From: Paenibacillus xerothermodurans | GTDB taxonomy: Bacteria > Bacillota > Bacilli > Paenibacillales > NBRC-103111 | Direction of reading: 5' to 3' | DNA length: 64,000 nucleotides | Assembly (NCBI RefSeq): GCF_002220865.2 | Contig: NZ_NHRJ02000012.1 | Span: 1-64,000 of the forward strand | Shown: positions 53,320 to 63,046 of the stretch, piece by piece | Position numbering within the stretch: the first letter of the stretch is position 1 | How the letters are laid out: the number at the start of each line of letters is the position of its first letter | Notes under the pieces: generated by a model | Seen by the model: the letters and a program-made list of their open reading frames with translations, nothing else | Database searches by the model: none | What the model was told of the DNA's origin: nothing | Position numbers and translations under genes: made by a program

Positions 53320-55368
53320 TCACGACTCCTGATGCAGCGGATTCGGCACCTTAGCATAGGTATACTGATGGGCCTCCCCTGTCATCCGCATCAGCGTGAT
53401 GGCTTTGTAGTCGACTTGCTCCTGAAAGAAAACGCTTCTGTCTGACTTCGATTGTTCCCGGTACGCCGGATGTTGCTCGATACGGTCAAAGATGGACGCG
53501 GCGATTGTATGGACTAGATTCCACAGCCTGGTTTCCTCGATGCCGTAGTACGTAGACAGGCGTAACGCAAGCTCACCCAAATGATTTTGGAAGATAGAAT
53601 AGAACAATTTATTGCGCACGCTCTTCAAGTCATTCACGATGATCCTGGACTTCGGGTGGAACATGCTCACATCCAGTCCGGCGCTGATTAGCCTGTCACG
53701 ATGTACCCGAATCCCTTCCCAGTCACGGACCAGCATCTTTGATGGTGTTCCATCGGTCTTAAAGACAGGCACTGTGTTTTGTAAGTGGGCTTCGAGGCCG
53801 ATACCGTATTTTACGAGCAAGGGCAGCAAGCCCCATAACGCTTGTGATACGTAAGCGTCGTAGAAGGAAAAGATAGCTTCCTCGGCGGAGCGGAAGGAAC
53901 GACTCTGCTGATAACGGGCAATGAGTTCGGCAAAGACTGGCAGTCCGCTGCCGTAGGAGATTGCGACTAGTGCCGAGCCCACCACCGGAATTTCGTCGTC
54001 ACCAACATACCGATACAGATTTTCTCTTAGCACACAAGCCAGATTCTCGCTACGTTCCGTCTGAACCGGTTCTTCATCCATTGGATGCAGGAAGTGCAGA
54101 CCTCCCAGCTCGGCGACTGCTTGGAAGCGGTCGTGAGGTATAAGGGGATCCTGCTGGATAAGCCGCTGCAGAATACGCGTCATTAATGGGCCGTTATGTA
54201 TAGTTTGCTCGGACAGGGTACGAACTTCACCGGTCAGGTGGACCTGAGCGGTAAGCTTCAGATGCGGCTGATCACGATCCGCAGGCACCAGCGTCCGAAA
54301 CGACATGCTGGCGTAGTAATCCAAGTGAAAGCCAGGAATCAGAACGACGTCCTGGCTCTTGATTTCACTGTCGTACAGCTGCGGCACAATATGCTTCAGC
54401 TGCCAAGGGTGCACGGGTAGAAGGGCATACGCACCTACGGATAGACCTAAGGAAGATAGGTGCTCCGTGGCATGCTCCAGCAGCTTTGGTACTTCTCTCG
54501 TAATAAGCGCGTTCCAATCTACACCATCCTCAAGCGTGGCGAGGCTGTAGAGGGAATTATGCACTGCGAGCAAGTGCACCGCAATTTCGCTGCCGAATTC
54601 AGAAGAATAGGCGAGCGTCTCCTCCGGCGAAAGGCCTTTGCGCATTTTGGCGCCGGGATGGCAGGGGTGTCCCTCAACCACATATCGCTCCATACGTGTA
54701 TAATCCGACACCGCTGCGGAAGATGTGGAGACATCGCCGAACCCCTGCTGATGATGTTGACGATAGGCGTAGGCTAGCGTGAGATTGGCGGTGCTATTAC
54801 ATACATCATCCGCAAACATGCGGAACGCATCCGCGTCCGCCTCCCAGCCCTCGTCATACAGCAACGCCAATACTTGCAGCGCATGATAGATACGCCTAGG
54901 CGGTTCGCTGTGAGACAAGATAAAGTAGGGCCCTTTCACTATGAGCCGACCGAAGCCGCTGATCCTTTGCACCGGTAATACCATATAGAGCTGCTGTTTG
55001 GGCAGCGGAAGTATCTCTATACGATCTGCGTCCCGGGGCAAAAGGGGATAGACTGCATTCAATAGCTCCTCCAAGCAATCGGTTTCGGTTGCCACAGAGT
55101 CAACGCACATGGCCCAACCGGATGCATCTCGAACTAAGGTAGAAGATTTCTTGGCGAGACCGCTAATATTCTCGCGCCATATCGAGGACACCAACCGGTT
55201 GAGAATACCTGCCCGGCCCTCAGGAATCATCGAGAGATAATGGTCAAACAGCTCGGGACGATGCTGCGCCAGAAAGGATCCAAGCTTCGCTTCTTCATCT
55301 TCCAATGTAGTTTCAAGTAAGCGCGACACGCGTGCATGATAAGGTTGGTTGCATACAGACACAGACAT
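53320..55368 (-). CDS. NIS siderophore synthetase (IucA/IucC family), SfaD-like by position
   Basis: A 682-residue NRPS-independent siderophore synthetase, which adenylates a carboxylate such as citrate and condenses it with an amine. Family motifs can be read: EGHPCHPGAKMRKGLS, LLPVHPWQLKHIVP, MSFRTLVP, and EAHLQNTVPVFKTD followed by VRDWEGIRVH. The C-terminal FhuF-like segment follows. It is transcribed alone, divergent from the second synthetase across tandem Fur boxes, the same layout as sfaD versus sfaABC in staphylococci. Which substrate it activates is inferred. Confidence 0.9.
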   Translation of the reverse strand: MSVSVCNQPYHARVSRLLETTLEDEEAKLGSFLAQHRPELFDHYLSMIPEGRAGILNRLVSSIWRENISGLAKKSSTLVRDASGWAMCVDSVATETDCLEELLNAVYPLLPRDADRIEILPLPKQQLYMVLPVQRISGFGRLIVKGPYFILSHSEPPRRIYHALQVLALLYDEGWEADADAFRMFADDVCNSTANLTLAYAYRQHHQQGFGDVSTSSAAVSDYTRMERYVVEGHPCHPGAKMRKGLSPEETLAYSSEFGSEIAVHLLAVHNSLYSLATLEDGVDWNALITREVPKLLEHATEHLSSLGLSVGAYALLPVHPWQLKHIVPQLYDSEIKSQDVVLIPGFHLDYYASMSFRTLVPADRDQPHLKLTAQVHLTGEVRTLSEQTIHNGPLMTRILQRLIQQDPLIPHDRFQAVAELGGLHFLHPMDEEPVQTERSENLACVLRENLYRYVGDDEIPVVGSALVAISYGSGLPVFAELIARYQQSRSFRSAEEAIFSFYDAYVSQALWGLLPLLVKYGIGLEAHLQNTVPVFKTDGTPSKMLVRDWEGIRVHRDRLISAGLDVSMFHPKSRIIVNDLKSVRNKLFYSIFQNHLGELALRLSTYYGIEETRLWNLVHTIAASIFDRIEQHPAYREQSKSDRSVFFQEQVDYKAITLMRMTGEAHQYTYAKVPNPLHQES

Positions 55369-55440
55369 TAAATGATCACCATCTTTTCCAAAGTTTTACT
55401 TTACACGAATTGGAGGGTTGATATATATTATGAAATGTAA

Positions 55441-55477
55441 TGATAATAATTCTCATTATCAATGATAATGATTCTCA
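55441..55477. promoter_or_regulatory. Tandem Fur boxes between the two NIS synthetase genes
   Basis: TGATAATAATTCTCA (55441-55455) and TGATAATGATTCTCA (55463-55477) each match the 7-1-7 Fur box, with ATTATCAATGATAAT between them. TTGATA (near 55418) lies about 17 bases before TGATAAT, so the first box overlaps a -10 region. Both divergent synthetase transcripts should be iron repressed. Confidence 0.88.
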
Positions 55478-55526
55478 AGTCGTTGTCAATGCATTTCGGA
55501 AAAACATGGTAGGGAGTGTAGATACT

Positions 55527-57434
55527 GTGCTATTTTCTCAGGAACGATTGCAGGGATGTTTAAGAGCAGAAGAAGGTATGCTGAATCGCTTGTTTAACGT
55601 ATTGCTGAGGGAGCCAGTCCTGACTGGGGACTGGCGGGTGTCTGCTGCGAAGCCGGACACGATGATGCTAAGCACCTATTCGCAATCCAGCGGAGCAGCC
55701 GAAATCAAAGAGTGGTTACAGCTATCACACGGTGATAGCCAGCATGCGCTGCTCATGCCCATACTGCATCGAGGAGCTTTTGAACGTTATGAGCTGGCCT
55801 ACCCGGTTTGGAGGAGGCAAAATACAGGTTGGGAACCAATCACTTGTGTAGAGCAATGGATCGAGTGGATGGCGGAGGCAGGAATGTCTGTTCCGACTTC
55901 TGTCGTTCGAGAATTGCTAAATAGCCGGGATAATCTGAGGATGGCATATGAAAGTCTGGAGCAAAAGCAGGTTTGGGCCCATCATCAGCAGTCTACCGTG
56001 CTTGCGTTTCATCATCAGCAACGAACGAATAACCTGCTTGCCTTTATCGATAGACTTAAACAATGCAAGCCGTTCGACGAGCTGGTTTATTCAGAGTCGC
56101 TTGCCATAGAAGGTCATCCTCTCCACCCATTGACTAAAACGAAGTGGGGATTATCCAAACCGGAAGTGAGAAGGTATGCGCCGGAGTTTGAACAGCCGCT
56201 GCACGTAAGGACGGTGCTCGTCCGCAAAGATAAGGTGCGTTGGACACAGACGTGCTTTGGCTCGGAGTGCGAACTTCTGCTAGGCGATACCACGGAGGTA
56301 GAGCGTTTGCTGCAAGGATTGGAGCCTGTACTTTCTCCCGAGGTGGGGAGCGATTATGTGCTCTTTCCCGTACATCCTTGGCAGTACGAGCATATGCTGC
56401 CACGTCTGTTTGTGGACGAACTCAGCCGGAAAGAAATTATTCCCATTCCTTACGTAATGAGCGGCAGTGCCACGTTATCCTTTCGCACTGTCGCATTGAA
56501 CGAGGGCAGTGGACGCCACGTGAAGTTACCGGTTGCGGCTCAGGCGACTAGTGCGGTGCGAACCGTGTCACCGGAAATCACGGTTAACGGCCCGAAGTTA
56601 TCAGCTATGCTGCGGAGGATTTGGGACCGGGAAGGCGATAAGCTGGGCAGGGCTGATTTTATTGAGGAGATGGCAGGTGCGTACTTTACCAATGGTTCAG
56701 AAGAGGATACGGCGCGTTCGCGACATCTCGCCTTCTTGGTTCGAGAGAATCCCAGGCGTTACATGCGCCAGGGTGATTTCGGTTTTGTGGCTGCCAGCCT
56801 CACGGCGTCATCGCCGCTCTGCGACCGGCCAGTAATCATGGATTGGATGGAAACTTACTACGGGGATCGAACTCCTGTGTCCCCGTCGCAGGTGCTCGAT
56901 TATCTGAAACAATACGCCTTGGTCCTACTGCGACCTCTTGTTCGGCTGCTACAGCAGTACGGCATCGCACTCGAAGCGCATATGCAAAACACCATCATCT
57001 GCACTTCGAACGGAAAGGTGACTCAAGCATTGTTCCGTGATCTCGGTGGGATACGTGTACATAGAGGGCGCTTCGAGGCCGGCTACGGGACTTCACTGCA
57101 GACTGAGGGTTTGGCCGGAGCGAGCATATTTACTAATGATATGGAGGAGGTCTATAGTAAATTCGTTCATGCGGTGTTGCAGAATCATATGGGCGATCTG
57201 ATCTTCTGCCTTCGGAGACAGTTGCAGATGGAGGAGACGCTGCTATGGAAGGCGGTCCGTGCAGTGCTGGAGGAATGCTTCGACAAGAGCCATCCTCACT
57301 TTGAAGCGGATTGGCAGGCGGTGACGCGTACGCTGGTTCGCACCAAGGCGCTGTTCAACATGCGGGTAAGTGACACGGCCAAGTCCTATCTATATACCGA
57401 GGTAACTAATCCGATCGCGGGGCTCGGGCTATGA
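55527..57434 (+). CDS. NIS siderophore synthetase (IucA/IucC family), SfaB-like by position
   Basis: A 635-residue NIS synthetase. Motifs are EGHPLHPLTKTKWGLSKPE, LFPVHPWQYEHMLP, ATLSFRTVAL and EAHMQNTIICTSNGK followed by FRDLGGIRVHRGRF. The open frame extends back to 55440, but that part is the Fur-box array; GTG 55527 with GGGAG (55512-55516) 10 bases upstream is the likely start, with ATG 55506 as alternative. The stop overlaps the racemase start codon (ATGA), so the two are translationally coupled. It probably adds the second citrate. Confidence 0.9.
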   Translation: MLFSQERLQGCLRAEEGMLNRLFNVLLREPVLTGDWRVSAAKPDTMMLSTYSQSSGAAEIKEWLQLSHGDSQHALLMPILHRGAFERYELAYPVWRRQNTGWEPITCVEQWIEWMAEAGMSVPTSVVRELLNSRDNLRMAYESLEQKQVWAHHQQSTVLAFHHQQRTNNLLAFIDRLKQCKPFDELVYSESLAIEGHPLHPLTKTKWGLSKPEVRRYAPEFEQPLHVRTVLVRKDKVRWTQTCFGSECELLLGDTTEVERLLQGLEPVLSPEVGSDYVLFPVHPWQYEHMLPRLFVDELSRKEIIPIPYVMSGSATLSFRTVALNEGSGRHVKLPVAAQATSAVRTVSPEITVNGPKLSAMLRRIWDREGDKLGRADFIEEMAGAYFTNGSEEDTARSRHLAFLVRENPRRYMRQGDFGFVAASLTASSPLCDRPVIMDWMETYYGDRTPVSPSQVLDYLKQYALVLLRPLVRLLQQYGIALEAHMQNTIICTSNGKVTQALFRDLGGIRVHRGRFEAGYGTSLQTEGLAGASIFTNDMEEVYSKFVHAVLQNHMGDLIFCLRRQLQMEETLLWKAVRAVLEECFDKSHPHFEADWQAVTRTLVRTKALFNMRVSDTAKSYLYTEVTNPIAGLGL

Positions 57435-58543
57435 GATATCCAGCGGTCTTCTTTGATTCATTTCAGTTGGAGCATAACGCCAGACTAATCCTAGCCCTCT
57501 GTCAGCGCCGTGGAATAAAGTGTTCATCGGTCACAAAGGGCATCGGCGCAGATGAGCGGATTGTGGCGGCTTGGTATCGAGCCGGCTTCCGTGATTTCGC
57601 TGACTCTCGACTGCAGAATCTAGCGGAAATACGACGCACCTACGGCCGCGACGTATCTCTCATGCTACTGCGGCTGCCAGCAGCCAGCGAGGCACATGAC
57701 GTGGTGCGATTGTGCGATGTGAGCTTAAACTCGGAGCTCGAGACAATCCGTCTCCTTGGTCAGGCCGCGAGGCAGCTGAAACATCCCCACGAGATCATAC
57801 TTATGACCGACTTGGGAGATTTGCGCGAAGGGCTGCTTCCGGAGCACCTATTGGACGCGGTCAGGGAGATAGTGAATATTCCGGCCATCAAACTTGCCGG
57901 CATCGGTGTTAATTATACGTGCTATGGGGGCGTTCTGCCCAGTGTGGATTCATACAAGGAGTTGACGCACCTTGTGCATCAAGCTGAGGCACTCACGGAA
58001 TATCCATTGCAACTCGTTTCCGGGGGCAATTCGAGCAGCCTGCCCTTAATACTCGGGAGCGGGAACTTGGGGAGAGTAAATCACTTGCGCATTGGTGAGG
58101 CGTTGCTGCTAGGCAGGGAAACCGCATTTGGTGAGAATATTCCGGGTCTGTATACGAAAGCCTTTATATTGGAGGCCGAAGTAGTGGAGCTGCAATGCAA
58201 ACCTACTCTACCTCGAGGGGAAGCTGGCAGAGACGCCTTCGGTGGGGTCCCGTTATTCGAAGATCGTGGCTTTCGCATCCGGGCCGTTCTGGCCTTGGGT
58301 AAACAGGATGCGGTGGTGGAGCAACTACTCCCGGAGGCTGAAGGGGCTGATATTCTCGGAGCCAGCAGTGACCACTTGATTGTCGATGTGACGGACGCAC
58401 CACCGGTAAAGGTAGGTGATACGATGCGCTTCGAGCTGCGATATGGCGCCCTTCTTCACCTGATGACGTCATCCTACGTTGTCAAATATGAGCGGTCCGA
58501 TCCTTTGCTGTGCAGACATTTGGCGTTGGCGGCGCAGGTTTGA
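57431..58543 (+). CDS. PLP-dependent amino-acid racemase (alanine-racemase fold), SfaC-like
   Basis: A 370-residue alanine-racemase/YhfX-type protein: an N-terminal PLP barrel with the cofactor lysine probably Lys36 in SSVTKGIGADE, a VSGGNSSSLPL phosphate-binding region and a C-terminal beta domain. In the staphyloferrin A locus SfaC has this fold and is thought to make D-ornithine. The gene overlaps the NIS synthetase by 4 bases, so the product is expected to feed it. Racemase activity and ornithine as substrate are inferred from context. Confidence 0.85.
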   Translation: MRYPAVFFDSFQLEHNARLILALCQRRGIKCSSVTKGIGADERIVAAWYRAGFRDFADSRLQNLAEIRRTYGRDVSLMLLRLPAASEAHDVVRLCDVSLNSELETIRLLGQAARQLKHPHEIILMTDLGDLREGLLPEHLLDAVREIVNIPAIKLAGIGVNYTCYGGVLPSVDSYKELTHLVHQAEALTEYPLQLVSGGNSSSLPLILGSGNLGRVNHLRIGEALLLGRETAFGENIPGLYTKAFILEAEVVELQCKPTLPRGEAGRDAFGGVPLFEDRGFRIRAVLALGKQDAVVEQLLPEAEGADILGASSDHLIVDVTDAPPVKVGDTMRFELRYGALLHLMTSSYVVKYERSDPLLCRHLALAAQV

Positions 58544-58631
58544 TCATACTGAAGAAACTGAGACAGGGCAGTCCTTTTTTGGTGACCTCTTTCTCAGAAA
58601 AAAATCACCTTTAAATAACACTGAGGGAACT

Positions 58632-58669
58632 AACTCCATTCTTCAACTCTTAGAAGAGTGGAGTTTTTT
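58632..58669 (+). terminator. Terminator of the siderophore biosynthesis operon
   Basis: AACTCCATTCTTC (58632-58644) pairs with GAAGAGTGGAGTT (58653-58665, one mismatch), followed by a T-run. The 58670-59118 stretch is AT-rich and contains no gene I can recognise. Confidence 0.85.
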
Positions 58670-59118
58670 CGGGTTATGGCACAGGCTTCCGCCGCCTAAC
58701 CTGGGCTTATCAATATCATTTGTTGTTCCTTTACTTTTTCAGAATGAAGCTCCGGTAAACACCAATCATCTTTTTCTACTACCAATGCCAAATCGACGTC
58801 TCCATTTTGAGGCTCGTTGTGATGTCATTATGATCAAGGGATTTAAGATGGCTTTTTTAACGCCGCCTTTTTCAACAATGGTCTGGAAGGTTGTACAATG
58901 TCGAAGTTCCAATATAAATACATCCCTTTAGTTCGGTTTTACTGAACTATTTCTTCATTCTTATCATTTTACTAATAAGTAGTGGTGCATTACAATTAGG
59001 GCAGAATAACACTACGTTAGCCTGTGAAAGTAATGTGAAATGTGGTTAGTCCTCTTAGAACTGGGGGAATCATGTTACATACAGAGAAGTGTAGATGATG
59101 GATTGGAGAGTGTTAACC

Positions 59119-59763
59119 GTGACAGTGAAGATAAAGGTTTATTCAGATTATGTGTGTCCCTTTTGTTTCTTGGCAGAAAAGCCTCTGGAGGAAGCCATTA
59201 AAGGAAAAGATGTAGAAGTGGAATGGATGCCGTATGAGTTGCGCCCCTACCCTAACGAAACGTTGAAACCCGAAGGTGATTACCTGCAAAGCACTTGGAG
59301 ACAGTCTGTGTATCCAATGGCTGCACGTATGGGGATTGATATTGTTCTGCCGAGAGTTTCCCCCCAACCATACACTCATTTAGCCTTTGAAGGCTACCAA
59401 TATGCGAAGGAAAAAGGAAAAGCCAACGAATACAATGATCGTATGCTGCGTGCCTTCTTTCAGGAAGAGCAAGATATCGGCAATATCGACGTGTTGACAA
59501 AGCTGGCAGGTGAAATAGGATTGGACGAGAAGGAGTATCGAGAGGCTCTGGAAACAAGAAAATACAAAGAAGCACATCGTAGAGCACTAGAACATGCCTA
59601 CTCGGAAGCAGATATTACGGCGGTTCCTACTTTTGTGATAGGTGACACTAAAATTGCAGGTATTCGTTCGAAGGAAACTCTTGAACAAATCATTAATGAT
59701 GAAATAAGCAGACAAAAAATGGACTTCCCAGAAGGAATGGCTTGCGGCGTGGACGGCTGTTAA
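59119..59763 (+). CDS. DsbA-family (FrnE-like) thiol oxidoreductase
   Basis: A 214-residue DsbA/FrnE-type thioredoxin-fold protein. The CPFC active site (Cys13-Cys16) is in YSDYVCPFCFLAE, an all-helical insertion follows, and the cis-proline strand is in ITAVPTFVIGD. There is no signal peptide, so it acts in the cytoplasm, as FrnE does in oxidative stress. The GTG start at 59119 is preferred because GGAGAG lies upstream and the family begins there. A Cys-rich end (ACGVDGC) is unusual and could be a second redox site. It precedes the oxidoreductase gene by 84 bp. Confidence 0.9.
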   Translation: MTVKIKVYSDYVCPFCFLAEKPLEEAIKGKDVEVEWMPYELRPYPNETLKPEGDYLQSTWRQSVYPMAARMGIDIVLPRVSPQPYTHLAFEGYQYAKEKGKANEYNDRMLRAFFQEEQDIGNIDVLTKLAGEIGLDEKEYREALETRKYKEAHRRALEHAYSEADITAVPTFVIGDTKIAGIRSKETLEQIINDEISRQKMDFPEGMACGVDGC

Positions 59764-59847
59764 AAAGTTTGTTCGAAACAACCTTTTTAGCAAGGGTAAC
59801 GCGTTTACAGTTGGCATTCGAATTTCGCAAGGAAAGGAGTGTAACGT

Positions 59848-60783
59848 ATGAAAGCAGTAGTAATTGAACAATATGGCGGCCGGGAGCAATTAAAGGAACG
59901 AGACGTGCCCAAGCCGGTGCCAAAATCGAACCAAGTGGTGATGGAAATTCATGCGACGTCGATAAATCCCATTGATTGGAAAGTTCGTGAGGGGCTTTTA
60001 ACTGAACGTGTTCCCTTACAATTCCCCATTATTCTAGGCTGGGATGCCGCCGGGGTAATCACTGAGGTAGGATCTGAGGTGAAAAATTACCAAATTGGGG
60101 ACCGAGTCTTCGCAAGACCGGCAACCACGGACAAGGGAACCTACGCAGAATATACAGCCGTTGATGAAGATCTGCTGGCTAGGATCCCAGAGAATCTGAC
60201 TTTTGTGGAAGCGGCATCCATCCCGCTTGCAGCACTAACAGCATGGCAATGCCTCGTGGATTTTGCAAATGTTCAAAAGGACTACAAGGTATTGATCCAT
60301 GCAGGGGCGGGAGGGGTCGGAAGTTTAGGCATACAAATCGCAAAGCATTTCGGCGCCTATGTGGCCACAACGGCAAGTAAGGAAAATCATGAGCTTCTGC
60401 GTTCCCTTGGCGCCGACCTGGTTATCGATTACAAAGCTGTCGATTTCGAACAGGCACTCGAAGGCTATGATATCGTGGTAGATACCGTGGGGGGCCAGAC
60501 GCTGCGGAAAAGCTACCGCGTGTTAAAGGAGGGCGGCAAATTGGTGTTCGTTGTGGAACCGCCGGATGAGGCGGAGGCACAGCGACATGGGGTTAATACA
60601 GCCTTTTTGTGGCTTAATGAAAATGGAGAACAGCTTCAGCAGCTGGCCGATCTTTTAAAAAAAGAAATTGTAAAACCTTCGGTGGGTCACGTCCTTCCAT
60701 TCAGTGAGCAAGGGATAAAAGAGGCGCATGCAATCAGTGAGAGTCATCATGCTAAAGGAAAAATAGTCATAAAGATGAAATAA
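59848..60783 (+). CDS. NADP-dependent medium-chain oxidoreductase (quinone reductase-like)
   Basis: A 311-residue zinc-independent MDR-family oxidoreductase. The N-terminal GroES-like domain has ATSINPIDWKVREG and GWDAAGVITEVGSEV; the Rossmann domain has HAGAGGVGSLGIQIAKHFGA. These proteins reduce quinones or activated enals with NADPH. GGAAAGGAG precedes the ATG. It may share a transcript with the DsbA-like gene, suggesting an oxidative or electrophile stress role. Confidence 0.9.
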   Translation: MKAVVIEQYGGREQLKERDVPKPVPKSNQVVMEIHATSINPIDWKVREGLLTERVPLQFPIILGWDAAGVITEVGSEVKNYQIGDRVFARPATTDKGTYAEYTAVDEDLLARIPENLTFVEAASIPLAALTAWQCLVDFANVQKDYKVLIHAGAGGVGSLGIQIAKHFGAYVATTASKENHELLRSLGADLVIDYKAVDFEQALEGYDIVVDTVGGQTLRKSYRVLKEGGKLVFVVEPPDEAEAQRHGVNTAFLWLNENGEQLQQLADLLKKEIVKPSVGHVLPFSEQGIKEAHAISESHHAKGKIVIKMK

Positions 60784-60830
60784 GTCAGTTTTAGCGGCAA
60801 GGAGCTCCTCGCCACCATCAAAGAAATTCA

Positions 60831-60868
60831 AAGCAGCTAGTACAGTTCTTACAGGCTAGCTGCTTTAG
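60831..60868 (+). terminator. Terminator after the MDR oxidoreductase gene
   Basis: AAGCAGCTAG (60831-60840) pairs with CTAGCTGCTT (60855-60864), followed by TTAG. The 60869-61089 gap holds no gene. Confidence 0.75.
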
Positions 60869-61089
60869 TGTGTTCAGTTAGCCCTTTTCGTTAAGCAAAA
60901 GCCGTGTGGGAAGTGTCGGCAATCTATTTTTGGTCGGTAGTACAAGCGCAGAATCCTCTGGTCCAGGGATGGTCCTGTTTTGAAATTATCGGGGAACTAA
61001 TACAGCCTTTGAAGCGTCTATATTATAGAAAAGAGCAGTTGTTTTGATCAGTAGTGGCATAGAAACGCGCGGCTCACTAAGAAGGGAAA

Positions 61090-61797
61090 GTGAAGTATGA
61101 AAAAAAGGATGTTTACTTTGGGATCATTCTCGGCGTGTCAGCCAGCAGTACAACAGCAGTTTTCGCAGCTGATACCATTCAAGCCTACTTGTACCCTGTG
61201 AAAGTGATTTTTAATGGAGAGGAACAAAAAATTCCTGAAGAATCCAGTGTGATCAACTACAATAATCAAGCTTATGTCCCCCTCCGTTTTGTTTCTGAAA
61301 AAATCGGTGCAACAGTTGGGTATCAAGAAGGTGCCACAGTTGAGGAGACAAAGATCACATTAGACTTTACTAAGCAAGGTGCCACCGAAGTAAATAATCT
61401 GATCGTAGATAAAGAGTTGATCTCCATCGCAAGTCAAGGGAAGTTACAAGGAATCGACATTCCGCTCGGGACCTCCAAAGAGGAGTTAATTAATAAGCTG
61501 GGCGAACCGGATTCGATTAAAAAAGCCAACAGCGAAGAGTACAAGTATGGTAGAACGACTTTTTACATTTATAGAGATACGGTAAATGTAATCGATGCAG
61601 AATTGGATCTCTCTCCCGCTGAAGTCAAAAGTATTCTCGGAAAACCACATATAGACGGTATGAGTGATGCAGGGGTAACGCAGTATCTTGTGGGATATGA
61701 GGCAGATCCAAACTATTTATGCTTTTCATACACGTCCGAAGAATCAAAATCCGGTGTACTTCGATTGAAAAACCCGAAAGGATCTTCCAGTCAATAA
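61090..61797 (+). CDS. Secreted stalk-domain plus DUF4309-like protein
   Basis: A 235-residue exported protein. The signal-like core is GIILGVSASSTTAVFA, then a copper-amine-oxidase-type stalk domain (VKVIFNGEEQKI to YVPLRFVSEKIGATVGY, residues about 35-95), then a DUF4309-like domain containing LQGIDIPLGTSKEELINKLGEPD. The GTG start at 61090 is poor: it lies only 3 bases from GAAGGG. ATG 61097, well spaced from the same site, begins a typical signal peptide MKKRMFTLG in another frame, so the 5' end appears frameshifted near 61,121. It is either translated from the GTG or inactivated. Confidence 0.7.
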   Translation: MKYEKKDVYFGIILGVSASSTTAVFAADTIQAYLYPVKVIFNGEEQKIPEESSVINYNNQAYVPLRFVSEKIGATVGYQEGATVEETKITLDFTKQGATEVNNLIVDKELISIASQGKLQGIDIPLGTSKEELINKLGEPDSIKKANSEEYKYGRTTFYIYRDTVNVIDAELDLSPAEVKSILGKPHIDGMSDAGVTQYLVGYEADPNYLCFSYTSEESKSGVLRLKNPKGSSSQ

Positions 61798-61912
61798 CAG
61801 CACATAACACTAGTGATTTTTATAAATAGGCACAAACGAATGCCGCGCCATAAGCGGCTTATTCTATTTGATACCGATCTGGTTATAATGGGAAGAGCGA
61901 TCGCAGGAAAGG

Positions 61913-63046
61913 ATGAAATCATCATTGAAGGTAATTGTCATTGGAGCCGGGATTGCTGGAGCATCGACTGCATACCATTTGGCTAAGCAGGGAGCGGATG
62001 TCCTCATTATCGATCGGCAAGATGCAGGACAGGCCACGGATGCGGCTGCCGGGATTATTTGTCCCTGGCTGTCACAGCGGCGCAATCAGGCTTGGTACCG
62101 ACTTGCGAAAGCCGGCGCGCGGTATTACCCTGTGCTAATTGAAGCGATTGAAAGCGAAGGGGAAACCGAAACCGGATATGCCAGGGTCGGCGCCCTCAGT
62201 ATACATAGGGATGCGGAAAAGATCACCAAAATGGAAGAACGAGCCTATAAGCGTTTGGCAGACGCGCCAGAAATCGGTGAGATTACCCGGCTAGAAGAGC
62301 AGAGAACTCGAGAGCTCTTTCCGTTGCTCGGTGAGGGATACTCTTCCCTTCATATTAGTGGGGCCGCCCGTGTCGATGGCCGGGCATTGCGTGACGCGCT
62401 GCTTCGCTCTGCACAGAGGAATGGAGCTAAGCTTATATATGGGGATGCTGGGCTTGCGTTTGCATCGAACCGTGTCACGGGCGTAACGTGCGGGGCAAAT
62501 CGCTACTCAGCTGACATGGTTATCGTTTGTGCGGGAGCTTGGGCGGGACATCTGCTGCAACCCTTAGGCATTGATTTCAAAGTAAGGTATCAGAAGGCGC
62601 AAATCATGCACTTGCAGGTGCCAGACACCAAGCAAAATACTGGCAGCTGGCCGGTGGTTATGCCGCCTTCGGATCAATATCTGCTCGCCTTTGAGCAGCA
62701 GAAAATCGTAATCGGGGCAACTCATGAGAATGATATAGAAGGCTACGACACCAGGATCACACCAGGCGGAATGCATGAAATTTTAAGTAAAGGCCTCACA
62801 TTGGCGCCTGCTCTGGCAGATAGCACGTTCCAGGAAGTAAGGGTCGGCTTTCGCCCTTTCACGGCCGATTTTCTTCCGGTCATCGGCGCCGTACCAGGCT
62901 GGGAAGGACTTCTTGCGGCAAACGGTCTCGGAGCCTCCGGATTGACGATGGGCCCTTATATTGGCAGCCAGCTAGCTAAGCTAGCGCTAGGAGTGGAATT
63001 CGATATCGATCTAACCGACTATGACATTCGAAAAGCCATTGGCTGA
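61913..63046 (+). CDS. FAD-dependent D-amino-acid/glycine oxidase-like enzyme
   Basis: A 377-residue DAO-fold flavoprotein. The N-terminal dinucleotide motif VIGAGIAGASTAYHLAKQGADV binds FAD, DAAAGIICPW follows, and the C-terminal FRPFTADFLPVIGAVPGWEGLLAANG is the second FAD-contact region. It oxidises an amino acid or related amine to an imino acid. The exact substrate is unknown; it is most like ThiO/DadA-type oxidases. The start at 61913 has AGGAAAGG directly before it; TTG 61925 is an alternative. It is monocistronic. Confidence 0.9.
   Translation: MKSSLKVIVIGAGIAGASTAYHLAKQGADVLIIDRQDAGQATDAAAGIICPWLSQRRNQAWYRLAKAGARYYPVLIEAIESEGETETGYARVGALSIHRDAEKITKMEERAYKRLADAPEIGEITRLEEQRTRELFPLLGEGYSSLHISGAARVDGRALRDALLRSAQRNGAKLIYGDAGLAFASNRVTGVTCGANRYSADMVIVCAGAWAGHLLQPLGIDFKVRYQKAQIMHLQVPDTKQNTGSWPVVMPPSDQYLLAFEQQKIVIGATHENDIEGYDTRITPGGMHEILSKGLTLAPALADSTFQEVRVGFRPFTADFLPVIGAVPGWEGLLAANGLGASGLTMGPYIGSQLAKLALGVEFDIDLTDYDIRKAIG

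Noticed and set aside
53320-57434. Aerobactin locus
   Set aside because: There are two IucA/IucC-type genes, but no lysine monooxygenase (IucD) or acetyltransferase (IucB); the racemase and layout fit staphyloferrin A better.
58479-58931. 150-residue ORF overlapping the end of the racemase gene and its terminator
   Set aside because: It reads through a strong terminator hairpin, has no ribosome site and no recognisable domain.
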